A stretch of 64,000 bases of DNA from Odobenus rosmarus divergens (GCF_000321225.1 NW_004450465.1:1879078-1943077), one strand, 5' to 3'. Shown: positions 11,142 to 23,918, numbered from the stretch's first letter. Translations and numbers: made by a program. The notes: a model not told the origin generated them from the sequence alone.

Positions 11142-11956
11142 NNNNNNNNNNNNNNNNNNNNNNNNNNNNNNNNNNNNNNNNNNNNNNNNNNNNNNNNNNN
11201 NNNNNNNNNNNNNNNNNNNNNNNNNNNNNNNNNNNNNNNNNNNNNNNNNNNNNNNNNNNNNNNNNNNNNNNNNNNNNNNNNNNNNNNNNNNNNNNNNNNN
11301 NNNNNNNNNNNNNNNNNNNNNNNNNNNNNNNNNNNNNNNNNNNNNNNNNNNNNNNNNNNNNNNNNNNNNNNNNNNNNNNNNNNNNNNNNNNNNNNNNNNN
11401 NNNNNNNNNNNNNNNNNNNNNNNNNNNNNNNNNNNNNNNNNNNNNNNNNNNNNNNNNNNNNNNNNNNNNNNNNNNNNNNNNNNNNNNNNNNNNNNNNNNN
11501 NNNNNNNNNNNNNNNNNNNNNNNNNNNNNNNNNNNNNNNNNNNNNNNNNNNNNNNNNNNNNNNNNNNNNNNNNNNNNNNNNNNNNNNNNNNNNNNNNNNN
11601 NNNNNNNNNNNNNNNNNNNNNNNNNNNNNNNNNNNNNNNNNNNNNNNNNNNNNNNNNNNNNNNNNNNNNNNNNNNNNNNNNNNNNNNNNNNNNNNNNNNN
11701 NNNNNNNNNNNNNNNNNNNNNNNNNNNNNNNNNNNNNNNNNNNNNNNNNNNNNNNNNNNNNNNNNNNNNNNNNNNNNNNNNNNNNNNNNNNNNNNNNNNN
11801 NNNNNNNNNNNNNNNNNNNNNNNNNNNNNNNNNNNNNNNNNNNNNNNNNNNNNNNNNNNNNNNNNNNNNNNNNNNNNNNNNNNNNNNNNNNNNNNNNNNN
11901 NNNNNNNNNNNNNNNNNNNNNNNNNNNNNNNNNNNNNNNNNNNNNNNNNNNNNNNN
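11142..11956. other. Assembly gap (815 N)
   Basis: Flanked on the left by the tail half of one antisense SINE and on the right by most of another, so the break lies in repeat sequence. Open frames spanning the Ns are meaningless. Confidence 1.
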
Positions 11957-12136
11957 TTTTATTTATTTGACAGAGAGAGACACAGCGAGAGAGGGAACAC
12001 AAGCAGGGGCAGTGGGAGAGGGAGAAGCAGACTTCCTGCTGAGCAGGGAGCCCGATGTGGGACTCGATCCCAGGACCGTGACATCATGACCTGAGCTGAA
12101 GGCAGACGCTTAACGACTGAGCCACCCAGGTGCCCT
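11957..12136 (-). mobile_element. SINEC-type SINE, antisense, starting at the gap edge
   Basis: Begins TTTTATTTATTTGACAGAG at the gap and ends GAGCCACCCAGGTGCCC. The A-tail side is cut by the gap. Confidence 0.9.
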
Positions 12137-12494
12137 CCCTCTAAGTCATTTTCTAAGAACTTGCTGAAAGGAAAATTATGGAATGAAATGTGTACAAATC
12201 ATTAAGACTCCTCTTACTGACAGAAAATATGATCAGTACCAAAGAGAATCTCCTAGTATAGAGATCAGGAATTGATTAGCCCAAATGCAAAGTATCTAGT
12301 TCTCTTCTTCCAGTCTCTTAAATAAATGGCCTTCTGGCAGAAGTCAGAAGACAAAATAATGAAACTAAAACTTCAAATGTTTAATTTTGTCTTAGAACAA
12401 AAACTATGGCTGCCAAATGGTTGGGAGAGAGCAAGTTTCTAACCTATCACTCGTCAAAGCCCTGGATTTGGGGTTATTTGTGGATTTCTAGTTT
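12137..12494. other. Intron, no feature recognised
   Basis: Unique-looking AT-rich sequence. Confidence 0.4.
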
Positions 12495-12850
12495 ACTCAA
12501 CTCATTCACCAGTTCATCCAAACTCTAAACATTTCTAGAGCACCTAAGCACTTGGGAAGCTGAGGCTACAGAGATGGCCGCTATTCAGGGAACTCACAGT
12601 GGAGTGTGGGAGGAGAGCTCCAAGGGGTCTCCTATAGGCAGAGAGGAGCAAGTAACGAATTCTGTCTAGGGGTAGGAATGTTTTGAGAGAGGTAACGACA
12701 TTTAAGGACAGTTTTGGAAGATAACCAAGAGGTCACCAGGCGGAGAAAAGGGCAAGGTATATAGTAGGTGGAAGAACCATTATTTCCTAGGGCAGAGTGG
12801 GAGAGGGCACAGTATGTTTAGAGATGACAAGCAATTGTCTGGTAGCCTAA
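12495..12850 (-). mobile_element. L2 LINE 3' region, antisense
   Basis: 'ctcattcaccagttcatcc', 'acatttaaggacagttttggaag' and 'gaggtcaccaggcggag' follow the reversed L2 3' end in order. Strongly diverged. Confidence 0.6.
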
Positions 12851-13109
12851 TATTCATGCTTACTATCACATAGGATTACAGAGTTGGTTCTATTTGAATT
12901 TCCACTGAAAAGGTATCATCTGTAAATATATAGCTTTTCTTTAACACTAGCATGTTCAATATTTTATGGGAAAAAGGAATATATATCTAAGTATTTTCCA
13001 TTTTCATTGTAAAAGAGAGACAGTATGGGAGCATTAATCTATAACTATGTTAAACAATCTTCATAATTTTAGAGACTCTTATCTATGTTTAATTAAAAAC
13101 AATGAGTCA

Positions 13110-13307
13110 GGGGTGCCTGGGTGGCTCAGTCGTTAAGCGTCTGCCTTCGGCTCAGGTCATGATCCCAGGGTCCTGGGATTGAGCCCCGCATCGGGCTCCC
13201 TGCTCTGCGGGAAGCCTGCCTCTCCCTCTCCCACTCCCCCTGCTTGTGTTCCCTCTCTCACTGTGTCTCTCTCTGTCAAATAAATAAATAAAACCTTAAA
13301 AAAAAAA
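13110..13307 (+). mobile_element. SINEC-type SINE
   Basis: Young-looking copy with body 'ccactccccctgcttgtgtt' and tail CAAATAAATAAATAAAACCTT. Only a short possible TSD (agtca). Confidence 0.95.
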
Positions 13308-13624
13308 GTCACCTAAACAATAAAAAATTAACAAATTTAGCCTTCCTATCATTTCTTTTACATGGGCTTTCGTCCTAATTCTTTTTTGAAAAGTTATCAC
13401 TTGGGTATAAACTTACTAATTATGTGATGCCAGTGAGAAGTCAGTATGTGACATGATGAAGGTGTATATGCCACAGTATATGTAAGAGAGGGGGTGTCAG
13501 AGTGAAAATAGGCAGTAATTTATAAAGAAAATAAAACAAAGTGTTATTCTTTTAAATTTGGATTTGAAGACACTATGGTTTCAATGGAAGGGAGACCAGA
13601 CAGTTGCTGGTGCTCCATCTCCAC
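13308..13624. other. Intron, no feature recognised
   Basis: AT-rich, nothing assigned. Confidence 0.4.
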
Positions 13625-14330
13625 ATTCAATTAGTTCCTCAATTCATATAATCAATTACTGAGTTTCTACTGTAAATGAGGCACTGTCCTAGGTCCCCTG
13701 AGGAATAAGATAACTACCACAGGGTCCTAGAGCCCCCAAGACCTCCTCATCTTGCAAAGGAGACAAAAATGTATGCAACTATGAGTAACAAAGAATGAAA
13801 CCACTTTTATGATTTCAAGATATGATAATCACTATAAAATAACATTTATTAAGCACTTACTATGTTCCATTCCCAGGGTAAGGTCTTTATTTATATTATT
13901 TTATTTTATCTTCAAAAATGTCCCATTTTACAAATGAGGAAGCAGGTTATATACTTAATTAGAGCTGGGATTTAAATCTACAAAGTCTGACTCTAGAGCT
14001 TGACCTCTTATCTATTCCTGATATAAAACAGTTTGGGAAAGCAAAGAAAAGGACAATTATTTCTCTCTTGGCAGACTGGATAAGGTTTCACAGACACATC
14101 TGAACTGGGCCTTGACGGAAGAGTGGTTTTCCATGGCTGGAGCATATGAGATACTAAGGCTGAGGAAACTGCCTAGTTGAAGGTATGAAGGAGGTTTAAA
14201 AGTGCATGGCATGTTCTGGAGACATAGTTTGATCAGAATACAGAAATGTAGATGGTAAGGCAGAGAAGACTTACTGGGATCAGATTATAAAAAGCCTTAA
14301 CTGACAGGGTACAACTTGCACATCCTACCT
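13625..14330 (-). mobile_element. L2 LINE 3' region, antisense, split by a MIR
   Basis: Left part 13625-13800 has the reversed L2 end ('tactgtaaatgaggcactgtcctagg'-like). Right part 14050-14330 resumes L2 text ('gaactgggccttgacgg', 'gcatggcatgttctggag'). The MIR at 13835-14022 sits between. Confidence 0.65.
13835..14022 (-). mobile_element. MIR SINE, antisense, nested in L2
   Basis: 'taacatttattaagcacttactatg', 'ttacaaatgaggaagcagg' and 'agctgggatttaaatc' occur in MIR order (phrases shortened). It interrupts recognisable L2 sequence. Confidence 0.8.
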
Positions 14331-14840
14331 ATCAGATGGTCCTGCTGCAATGGCCCAGGTTATGGGATTTGGACTCCAATAAATATATTGTCCCCAGGGC
14401 CACATTAGCACATTGATTCTCAGCCTTTCTCACTATCAGGCCAAGTTTAGCACCAGAATCACCAAATCAGTTTAAGAAATGAAGTAGAAGAATCTACCCA
14501 GAGATAAAAAGACTTTTTCTTTCCCCTTTCAAAACTAAAGATAAATAACCTGTTAACTCTTTGCCCCTTTAACACTTTGTCCCTATAAAAACAAAGCACA
14601 TTCTGCTGACTGATGTCATGAAAGCTCTCAAGGAAGTTCTGCTAAAGCAAGTGTTGCTGTTTCAGGACAGTATAAAAAAAGAGTGGGTGCTTGAGTAGTA
14701 GAGGGAGTTACAAAGGACGGTGTCTTTTCCTCCTCAAAATAAGAAGCAAAACATATGAGAGAGTATGTGAGGGAACAAATTATGTGCACGGTTTTGCCCC
14801 TAAATGTCTGCTCTCCTCTCCATACCTACTGCCCAAGAGC
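14331..14840. other. Intron, no feature recognised
   Basis: A weak hAT-like phrase ('gattctcagcctttc ... agaatcacc') lies near 14415-14465. Otherwise unassigned. Confidence 0.35.
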
Positions 14841-15005
14841 TCACGAATGCACTTCAATAACCTGCCATGCAAGTGATTCCCAAATTTCAACCCTTTTTTC
14901 CAGAACTTTCTCTCAAGCAAAGTGTAATGATACTGGACATTTGCACTTAGACATACTACTATTTCCTCCAAGCAATATTCCTAGAACCAAACTCATACAT
15001 TTTTA

Positions 15006-15696
15006 AATTTTTTTTATTTTATTATGTTATATTAATCACCATACATTACATCAGTGTTTTTTGTTTTGTTTTGTTTTGTTTTATTATGTTATGTTAAACA
15101 CCATACATTACATCATTCATTTTTTTTTAAAGATTTTATTTATTTATTTGAGAGAGAGAGAATGGGAGAGAGAGCATGAGAGGGGGGAGGGTCAGAGGGA
15201 GAAGCAGACTCCCTGCTGAGCAGGGAGCCCGATGCGGGACTCGATCCCAGGACTCCAGGATCATGACCTGAGCCGAAGGCAGTCGCTCAACCGACTGAGC
15301 CACCCAGGCACCCCTACATCATTAGTTTTTGAGGTAGTGATCCATGATTCATTGTTTGCATATAACACCCAGTGCTCCATTCAGTACGTCGTGCCCTCTT
15401 TAATACCCATCACCGGGCTAACCCATCCCCCCACCCCCCACCCCCAGAACCCTCAGTTTGTTTCTCAGAGTCCATAGTCTCTCATGGATCATCTCCCCCT
15501 CCGATTTCCCACCCTTCATTTTTCCCTTCCTGCTATCTTCTTTTTTTTTTTAACATATAATGTATTTGTTTCAGAGATACAGGTCTGTGATTCATCAGTC
15601 TTACACAATTCACAGCACTTATCATAGCACATACCCTCCCCAATGTCTATCACCCAGCCACCCCATCCCTCCCACCCCACCACTCCAGCAACCCTT
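15006..15696 (-). mobile_element. 5'-truncated young L1, antisense, with dimeric 3' UTR and a nested SINE
   Basis: A perfect 20-bp TSD starting accaaactcat lies at 14986-15005 and 15697-15716. Inside, read on the minus strand, are both 3' UTR modules (15560-15696, then 15324-15540) and the terminal signature. The terminal signature occurs twice, at 15020-15053 and 15081-15115, separated by a (TTTTG)n run. A SINE interrupts it at 15118-15314. Confidence 0.95.
15118..15314 (-). mobile_element. SINEC-type SINE, antisense, nested in L1
   Basis: Complete from poly(T) tail to the head GAGCCACCCAGGCACCCC. The 9-bp TSD tacatcatt at 15109-15117 and 15315-15323 is L1 3' end sequence. Confidence 0.95.
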
Positions 15697-15904
15697 ACCA
15701 AACTCATACATTTTTACCCCCAGTCCTTTTTTATTTAGTTAACCTTCTATAATGTTTTTAGTCACTAAGCATCATCTTTGACCCTTACCAAATATCCCTT
15801 GATATAATACATCTCTCACATCCAATACTGCCTTTTAGTAACCACTATAATGGCCGACAACCCGAGTGTTCCAATAAATATTGACAATATGTAATAAGTA
15901 ATAT

Positions 15905-16080
15905 TGGGCTAAATGTATACTAATTTCATAGTTTACAAAGCACTTTTATGTGTAGTATCACATTCTTGGTCACAACAACCCAGTGAAACAACTAGGAAAG
16001 ATATTTTTTATTACATCCACTGTCTACACAGGATCAGAAAGATTAATGACCCTGCTCAAGATCACAAGTCCCACTTCCCA
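15905..16080 (-). mobile_element. MIR-like SINE, antisense
   Basis: Phrases 'acaaagcacttttatg', 'cacaacaacccagtgaaac' and 'gaccctgctcaagatcaca' fit a diverged MIR in reverse order of its parts. It interrupts the L2. Confidence 0.5.
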
Positions 16081-16504
16081 TCACGCTCTCTGGCTTCATC
16101 CCAATTATTATAATAATTCAAGGCAAGGAAAGATCTTTCTCTCATCCCAACCATCTTATATACCCCTGCCAAATTAATTGTTCTAATAAAACTTTGTTGG
16201 TCATGTTACTTCCATATGCACACAACTTTAGAAAGTGACACTGCAAAATAAGAGAAAATATGCAGGCAAATAGGTAAGTAAGAAAGTAAGTAAATTCATG
16301 AATGAATGAGTGAATTAACAAATGTATGTCTAAAACCAAGCATGATGACATTCATTCTCTTCCATGATCTGGACCCAACCTAGCTTCCTGGTCTTCCTAC
16401 TACTCCTAATGATAATCCTTTGCTCTAGATAAACTCAAATTGTCACCCTGTCACTTGGCAAGACTTCCATTTTCCCCTTTACACTGTTGCCTATGCTGTT
16501 CTTT

Positions 16505-16719
16505 TTTTGTTTGGTTTTGTTTTATTCATTTGAGACACAGAGATACAGAGAGAGAGAGAGAGAGCATGAGCAGGGGGAGAGGCAGAGGGAAAGGGAGAAG
16601 CAGGCTCCCTGCTGAGCCAGGAGCCCGATGCGGGGCTCCATGCAGGGCTCCATCCCAGGACCCTGGGATCATGACCTGAGCCGAAGGCACTTAACCATCT
16701 GAGCCAGCCAGGTGCCCCA
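16505..16719 (-). mobile_element. SINEC-type SINE, antisense, nested in L2
   Basis: TSD gctgttcttt at 16495-16504 and 16720-16729. The body carries a small internal repeat: 'gggctccatgcagggctccatc'-like duplication around 16632-16655. Confidence 0.95.
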
Positions 16720-16830
16720 GCTGTTCTTTATCTAGAGAGCCTGCCTCTCTCCTCTCTGCCTGCCCTAGTTAACCTGTATGTCTAAATCCAGATACCTTTT
16801 GCTACATGAATCTTTTCTAATGTACGCACA

Positions 16831-17857
16831 AGAACTCTTTTTAAAATACCTTTTTAAAAATTTGATTTAATTTTTATGAGGTTCGGTACAGGAATATGCT
16901 TATCACTGAAAATTCACAGTTTAGTTTTATGTCATTTCTAAATGATTTCTAACTTCATTTCAAAAATCATTTAGAGGCCACTGACAATGTTAATAATGAA
17001 AAACAAATCAATGTCTTAAAAGTAAAATTCAATAGGATCAATGCAATTTAGAAGAGATAAAAATAAAAAACAGCAGAGAAAATCCTTGATCCAAATCGCC
17101 ATGTTTATATAAGAAATAAAATCTTCATATCTGAAAATTCCAGTTACTTATCCTTTCATAAAGAAGACACATGCATTTTAGCTATAATTTAAAACCCTAT
17201 GAATAATGAACTACAAAGGAGGAGGAAGTACTCAACTTTACAGTGTTGTTTTGTTCAACACCAAAGAAATATATCAAACCACTATTTCTTCCATAAACTC
17301 TAAACAACAAATAATGGTTGAAGAGTACCAACCATGTTTGTTGATGTTTTATTTTATAGTTACTTCTGACAATTTAGTTACCAACAGATTACCACTAAAA
17401 GAATAGCTCTCTTTCTCTGGAAAATAATTATTCTGTTTTTTAAAAAGTTATTAATGAGTTCAAGTCGATATTGGGATTAATTACTGTGGTTTCTAAATTA
17501 TGGCATCATAATTAACAGTGGAGTAGCTTCCTAAACTCAGATAAAAACAGAAGAGAATTCAGCCTGCCTGAAAGACATGGTCTTTTAGGAACAGAACCTA
17601 AGGGCTCTTCATACATTGCAGAAATTATCACCATCTTAGTTAAGCAAGTAAAGGAAGAAAAGATACGGATGAGTAGTAATTATTAGGTACATCCTCTCAA
17701 AATAAACATTTTTCATTTGATCTTTCCATATATTTACTGATGAATTTTTTTTAATATGGGGGAAGTTTCTTGGTGGGGAGAAAATTGGAACATTAATTTG
17801 TTTCAATACGACAACTATTTAAAAAATATTTTTGAAACCTCTCTTTTATACGTTTCA
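16831..17857. other. Intron, no feature recognised
   Basis: AT-rich sequence without recognised repeats. A 66-codon open frame at 17206-17406 has no resemblance to a known protein. Confidence 0.4.
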
Positions 17858-17937
17858 GCCTATCAATATTTACTGAGTGCCTTCTGTGTCTGAGGCACTC
17901 AACGCTAAAATATAATACTTCATGAGGAAAAGTATTG
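17858..17937 (-). mobile_element. L2 3' end fragment, antisense
   Basis: 'tatttactgagtgccttctgtgtctgaggcac' in pieces matches the reversed L2 terminus. The next SINE interrupts just beyond it. Confidence 0.5.
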
Positions 17938-17953
17938 GCATTTAGTGTTTTAT

Positions 17954-18144
17954 TTTATTTTTTTTTAAGATTTTATTTATTTATTTGACAGAGAGAGAGA
18001 GCACAAGTAGGCAGAGGGAGGCAGAGGGAGAGGGAGAAGCAGGCTCCCCGCTGAGCAGGGAGCCCCATATGGGGCTCGATCCCAGGACCCTGGGATCATG
18101 ACCTGAGCTGAAGGCTTAACCAACTGAGCCACCCAGGCGCCCCT
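17954..18144 (-). mobile_element. SINEC-type SINE, antisense
   Basis: Imperfect 16-bp TSDs at 17938-17953 and 18145-18160 (gcatttagtgttttat versus gcatttagcattttat). Confidence 0.95.
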
Positions 18145-18160
18145 GCATTTAGCATTTTAT

Positions 18161-21100
18161 GTCACACAGTGAATATGCAGACATTGGGTATACCTGATAT
18201 AGGACAACGTGGACTAGGAAAAATGTCCAAATAAGCTCAAAAGTATCACAAGACACAACACAGAATAAAAGACATTAAATTTATTCTACTGATCAAAAAT
18301 GTTTTTTAAATAAATTTCAATTGTTCCTAAATTCATTTTACCATGGGATATAGTTTAGTAAGGCTAGAAATATCACAGATAATCAAAAAGCAGTGCTGTT
18401 ATTTTTCCTTTATAAACTCTAAGATACACAAAAGAGCAAGCATCAGCTCTGGTTTCAGATCTCGTGAGAAATTTTACAAAGTTCAAGCAGGCAGTCTTTT
18501 GCTATCTGGTAACAGTCTGTACAGTATCATGATAGTCACACATTATATAAAATGCATTGGTAAAGACCCCACTATTTCATGATCTTTCCTAAAATTGTTT
18601 AGTAACAACAACCACAGAAACAAAGGTCTGGCTTTTCTATGAGGAATGCTAGAGAGGGAATTATTTCTCATGCTGCCTTTTCATTTGGGTAAAGGTTAAA
18701 ATATTTTAGAAAATCTAAAAATTATTTCCCCAAATACCCAAGGAAGTCATAAAAAATTGAAGCCTGACAATTTTGCTGGAATAATATTCATTCATTATAA
18801 TATTCATCTCCTGAAGAACAGTTTTACATCTTATCTAAATCTTACATTTGGTAGATATAAGAACTATCATTACAAGTTCAAAATACTTCTGAGTTTCCTA
18901 ATTAATTAGCAAGCAGGATTTCATTTCTCTTTAGGAAAACTTATTGCTCACCAAAAAAAACAAACAAACAAAACGTTGAAAATGCTTATGTACAATTCTG
19001 GTCAGTTTTGAACTGTTTTTATACTTTGAAATGAATCATAATCTTATGACGATAATGGACCAAGCAATAGTATTTACACAATAAACATTAGTTGAACTGA
19101 GGATGCTGGGTCATCTTCTCTATTTATGAACATCTGATGAAATTAATTAGAAGCTGGCCTAAGAAACTGAAGACAAAAATAACATCTACAGGATCAGTTT
19201 TTAATTGATCTCTCTCTCTCTATGCTCTTCTTTTTCCTAGTCATTCTTTGTATTCCTTAGATAAGTAGAAAATGCCTTTTCACTGTTAGTACTTTGTGAG
19301 TCAGTATAAAACGCATGTTCACTGTGTACTTCTAGGCATTATGCCTCCAACAGGGTTCTCTTTTCCAATTCTAATTATACTTCCCCACTTCCTGGCTGTC
19401 ACAAATACCTGGTATGTGTCTTATCTCAACAGTTTCATGCTGGAAATACTCTCTTTCAGACCATCTCAAATGGGACCCCTTAAATACTTACATAGGATTA
19501 TAATCATGCTCACTTTTGACAGTCATGGGGCTCCTATTTTAAATCATGGCAACAGAGATCAAGATTATAATGTCAAATATAAATAATAATAAGACAAAGA
19601 ATATAATTCTTATTTTCTAAACATAAAGAATTTAGTTAACTATTATTTTCAGTAACAAGACAAGAAAGAAATGGAGGAAGAAAGGAAAGAGAAAACTGTA
19701 TTAAGCATTTGGGAAGAAAAATTAGACTTAGTAGAGAGAAGAAGAGTAGGATGGATAATCCTGGGGGTGGGGTAACAGTGGGCGAGAGAAGTAAAATGTG
19801 AAATAAATCATCAGTTAACTAACTGACCTTGAAACAAATACGTCCTAACACTACATAACTATAGGCAGTTTATATGAATAAAGAAATACCTACTCTAAAA
19901 GTAAACAGGTACCAAATTTTTAGCAATCATGCTTTCAAAACTCTTAACAGGTTATATTTATATCAAATATTGAAAATTACTAGATCTAGAAAATTTAAAG
20001 TAATCTTTAATTATACCTCCACCACCACCAACCCTCTCTGGCCACAGAATAGGCTTTTCTAAAATAGCTGACATCTAAAATAGTTTATGCTACTATATAA
20101 CAACAAAAATCCATTTGTAAAAACACATGTTTCAGTGATCGGTGCCTATAGCAGAAAAGTGAACCCGCTCTTTACACATAACTGGAACTGGGCAGTACAG
20201 AGCAGGGGAATCTGGAAGAGAAACTCCAAGTATAAGAAAGTGTGCTATGAATCAGAGAAATAAAAGAGGAAGGCTAAAGGTCATTTTCTTCAGTGGTTTG
20301 TGGTGGTGTAGAACTGAGGAAAAACAGTTCAAAAGACCCACAGCAATTTTGTTGTAATGAATAGAGTACTGGGAAACAAGTGAACTGTCAATTATGCTAA
20401 TTCACTGAAGCAGGCTATATTTAGGGTACAGCCTGCAAACACTCTCTTACTCAACTGTTCTCTGGTTAATGAAAGGTAACTCTACTGACAATTGTAAGGA
20501 TGCTACCCTATACCTCATTTTATTCAAGTGAGCATGTACTTCTGTACTTTTAAACTGTCTCATATTTCTAGCTTAAATCAGTGATTGAAGAAAAATTTCA
20601 ATTCTTCAAGGAGACAGACAGAAAAGTACAAACTTGTTTCTTTAATTTTCTCCTTTAAATGACTGGTGATTTTTCATTTCATATGGTCTATCAAATTTGG
20701 AAGGACAATTTAAAATTTCCTGAAGTCAAGAATAAGTGCTGCTTTAAGATCAAAAGGTAAGCTAATACAGAGAGCAAGTTATCTGTTCAGAGCTTAAACC
20801 CCCAAAGTGTGACCTACTTTTAAGACTTCATAGCCTAGAGGAGAAAGTCTTTAGATCTAAATGTCAGCATGTTCTTTTAAAATTATTATTGTGATTATTT
20901 TTAACTCCATCATTCTCTCAAGGAAAAAAACCACACAATACAGTCTATTTATCAAAGACTAGTGAATACCACATCAGAAAGTCTAAGGCATAGCTATAGA
21001 AGAATTATCAGGGAACTACAAAATGTATCAACCTTGGCAGCTACCATCAGGAATGTCCACTCTGTATTCTAAATACCATTAACAATTAAAATAACAGGTT

Positions 21101-21324
21101 TTTCAGTGTTACATAAATGGGATAGGAAGACATTTTTAGAATTCTTTTCCCTAATAAGTGAAGACAACTCAGTGAAATACTCATTTTTTCAAGAGCACGC
21201 TATTACGATCATGATAACTCTCTGTAAGCATTCTATAAGGAATGAAAATTAATTACAGATTTCAGAGAAATAAAAGAATCAATGATGCATGCAAGTGTCC
21301 ATGGGGACTCAAAGAAAACCATGA
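18161..21324. other. Repeat-poor intron
   Basis: More than 3 kb with no SINE, L1 or L2 recognised. A (CCACCA)-like stretch near 20018-20032 and short A-rich runs are the only simple sequence. Open frames here are AT-rich and unrecognised. Confidence 0.5.
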
Positions 21325-21580
21325 TACAGTGGCTGAAAGCAGTGTCTTTCAAATCAGAAAGACCTGGGTCTCTTGGCTTTAATATTTCTAATTGTACACA
21401 ACAGGCAAGTTATTTAATTTCTTTAAGCCTTAGTTTTCTCATTTGTAAAATGAGAAAATAGCATGAATTTCAGTGAATTGTGGTGAGAATGAGATGCAAT
21501 AATAAATGTGAAGTGCTCATACACACTTCTGGTACCCAGAAAATGATCAACAAACAATAGTTACTATATTAGCTATTACA
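21325..21580 (+). mobile_element. MIR SINE
   Basis: 'gtggctgaaagcagtg', 'cagaaagacctgggt', 'gttttctcatttgtaaaatgag' and 'aagtgctcatac' occur in MIR order. Confidence 0.8.
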
Positions 21581-22899
21581 TAAGAGGCAACTGGAAAGTA
21601 GATGAATATTGAGATACAGATGCAATATTATTAATTCTCAGAATATGCTAACCAGAAGTCAAGAGTATATTTGAAATCAAAGAAGCAAACCACTTCATCA
21701 TCATGATCACCATCAAAGAGTGTGGTAGAACCCAAGCCAAAGAGCCACTGCCCTCCAGGAACTTATAATCCAAAACAGATGACACTGGCATCATCTAAAA
21801 TGTAAAAGGCCAGTGCCACTGACAAAGAACTGTACAACAAATCCAGACCAGAAAAAGTTGGAGAGCCAAGAATATGGAGGAATTAAGACTACAACATTCA
21901 TGAATTATTAAGGTCCACAGATTAGCATTCCTAGATTTGCAAATTAGGCAGGAAAAGCATTTAGAGAGTAATTTTTTAACTTCTTCCTATCTCTCTAGCA
22001 GCCCCAGTGAGCACTCTGGCTTTCCCTTAAGAGGCTGCTAACTGACTACAATAAAACTTTGAGGAAGGTTTTGACGAGCCTTCAGAGATGGATAATGATG
22101 TCCATATCCACTGGGAAAGAATCACAATCATAATGATTAAAATCACTGAGTCTTAATCACATGATCAGAAAGTGTGAAGTTTATAGGGAAATTTTTTTCA
22201 GGTTTTTTCCAACATATTGGTATGATAATTCTTTAAGGAAAACTTACTCCAATAGGCAATGAGGGAAAGAATTTCAAAGGCTTAACACAATGATGCTGTT
22301 GTTCATTATTTAAATGAATAACTCTCGGGGGTTGCAGGGGTTGTTTTTATGTTCTCCATTTCTTCCAAATGTTCTAACTTACTCATCTCTTGGGCAGCCA
22401 GTGAATAGCTTAATTTTGTTCATCTGGCTTATAAAAATCCATTTAATTAAGTTAGATACATTTTTTCCCTTTTAAGCACTATGTATATATCAAATTATTC
22501 TAGAAATATTTAAAGATAATTAATTGAAGCTAATATTTTAGTCTTGCTCTCAAAATAACAAATTTATTGCCTTCTTAAGTTGGGATGGCAGTTATCACTT
22601 TTCCTTAAAAGCAAATCAGCTAAAAACTGAGATGCTAAAGATTCCAAAAACTGTCAAAAACAGAGTTGATTCAATAACACTACCAACTCACAAAATCTGA
22701 TCTCAGATCTTAGCAGCAGTGTTAACTTTCTCCTATAAGACACCTATTACAGAGGTTAACAAAGAGGAAACATACTTCAGACACAAAAAAGGCTTCTAAG
22801 GACTTGACATACTAAAATTAACCGGAAAATGAAACAAAAATAAACTTCTGAGCTGATAAGAGAATCAAAATAACAACAGCAGCTAACAATAGCTAATAT
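21581..22899. other. Repeat-poor intron
   Basis: No recognised element; AT-rich. Confidence 0.4.
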
Positions 22900-23062
22900 A
22901 ATACACACACACACTCATTTAGTCCTCCTAATAAGCTGAGGGGAAGTGCTGTTATTATCCCCATTTTATAAGTGGAGAAACTGTTCAGATAATAAGTGGC
23001 AGAGCCTGGATTTGAATCCAGGCAAATCTCCAGAAACTACACCGTTAACCTTTACACTGTAA
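22900..23062 (-). mobile_element. MIR SINE, antisense
   Basis: 'tattatccccattttataag', 'aagtggcagagcctgg' and 'tttgaatccaggc' are clear MIR phrases. Confidence 0.85.
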
Positions 23063-23907
23063 AGACTCAAACTCAACTTAATAGATCAATATAACACATA
23101 TAAGAGCACATTAAATCTGAAATATACATGCCTCAAAATAACTCTTGCAACATAAACTCATTTTAGTGTCCTAACAGACAGGATAAGAAAGATAGAGGCA
23201 GTTTAAAGTTCCAGATAGCTCTCTATTAATCACAGGGAAAAATACTAAATCCACTAAAATCATCTGCTAAAGGGTTCTATCTTACCTCTGATATTTTAGC
23301 TAACATCTAAAACATGAGTGGATCTGTACATTACCAGTTAGAGTTCTCAACTGTACAAGAAAATGAATTTACTGAAATAACAGAAAATGCATCCTACAGT
23401 TGCTGGGGAGACTGCAGAACCAGGCTCAGAAAAGGGGGAACAAGGCAGGTTTGGCACAGTTAGGATGCCAGCCAGATTCAGAACCCAGGGCAAGTCTAGA
23501 AGGCACCATAGCCACTTGAAAATGTTAGATGCGGACCGCTGGTGTCACGGCTACCCCTGAAAATGACTGCCTCTACTCCTAATCCACACCAGGATGAATT
23601 CTCCCCTCTCAGTAGCTCCTGATTCAAAGCCCAGAGTAGGTGAATTTGATTGCGCAAGCCTCAGCCAAATACCTGCATTCCAGAAACACAAGGCTGAGAA
23701 AGCCAGCATTTGGCATTTTTGGCTTTTGGTGTGGGAGCTGTGCTCTACTTCCCACTAAAACTCATTTAATGGAATCAGGAGACGTGACTGTCGTGCAGAG
23801 GGCCACCCTCAAAAGGTAAATCATTTATATGCACATATACTTCTTGAACATATTCCTGTGCTAAGCCTTACTAATCCTCACAGATGTCAAAGAACAAAAA
23901 TTTACCC
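23063..23907. other. Repeat-poor intron
   Basis: Slightly more GC-rich between 23400 and 23800. Nothing assigned. Confidence 0.4.
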
Positions 23908-23918
23908 CTCCATTTATT

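Larger units (their letters stand above)
14841..16830 (+). mobile_element. L2 LINE, sense, broken by nested L1, MIR-like and SINE insertions
   Basis: L2 text appears in order at 14850-15005 ('gattcccaaatttcaacc'), 15717-15840 ('gcatcatctttgaccc', 'ctcacatccaatactgcc'), 16090-16210 ('ggtcatgttacttcc'), 16345-16494 ('ccatgatctggacccaacc') and 16730-16830. Together about 0.9 kb of real L2. Confidence 0.65.

Noticed and set aside
11076..12002. Long open frames across Ns
   Set aside because: Artefact of reading through the assembly gap. The same applies to 38110-38884 and 57435-57828.
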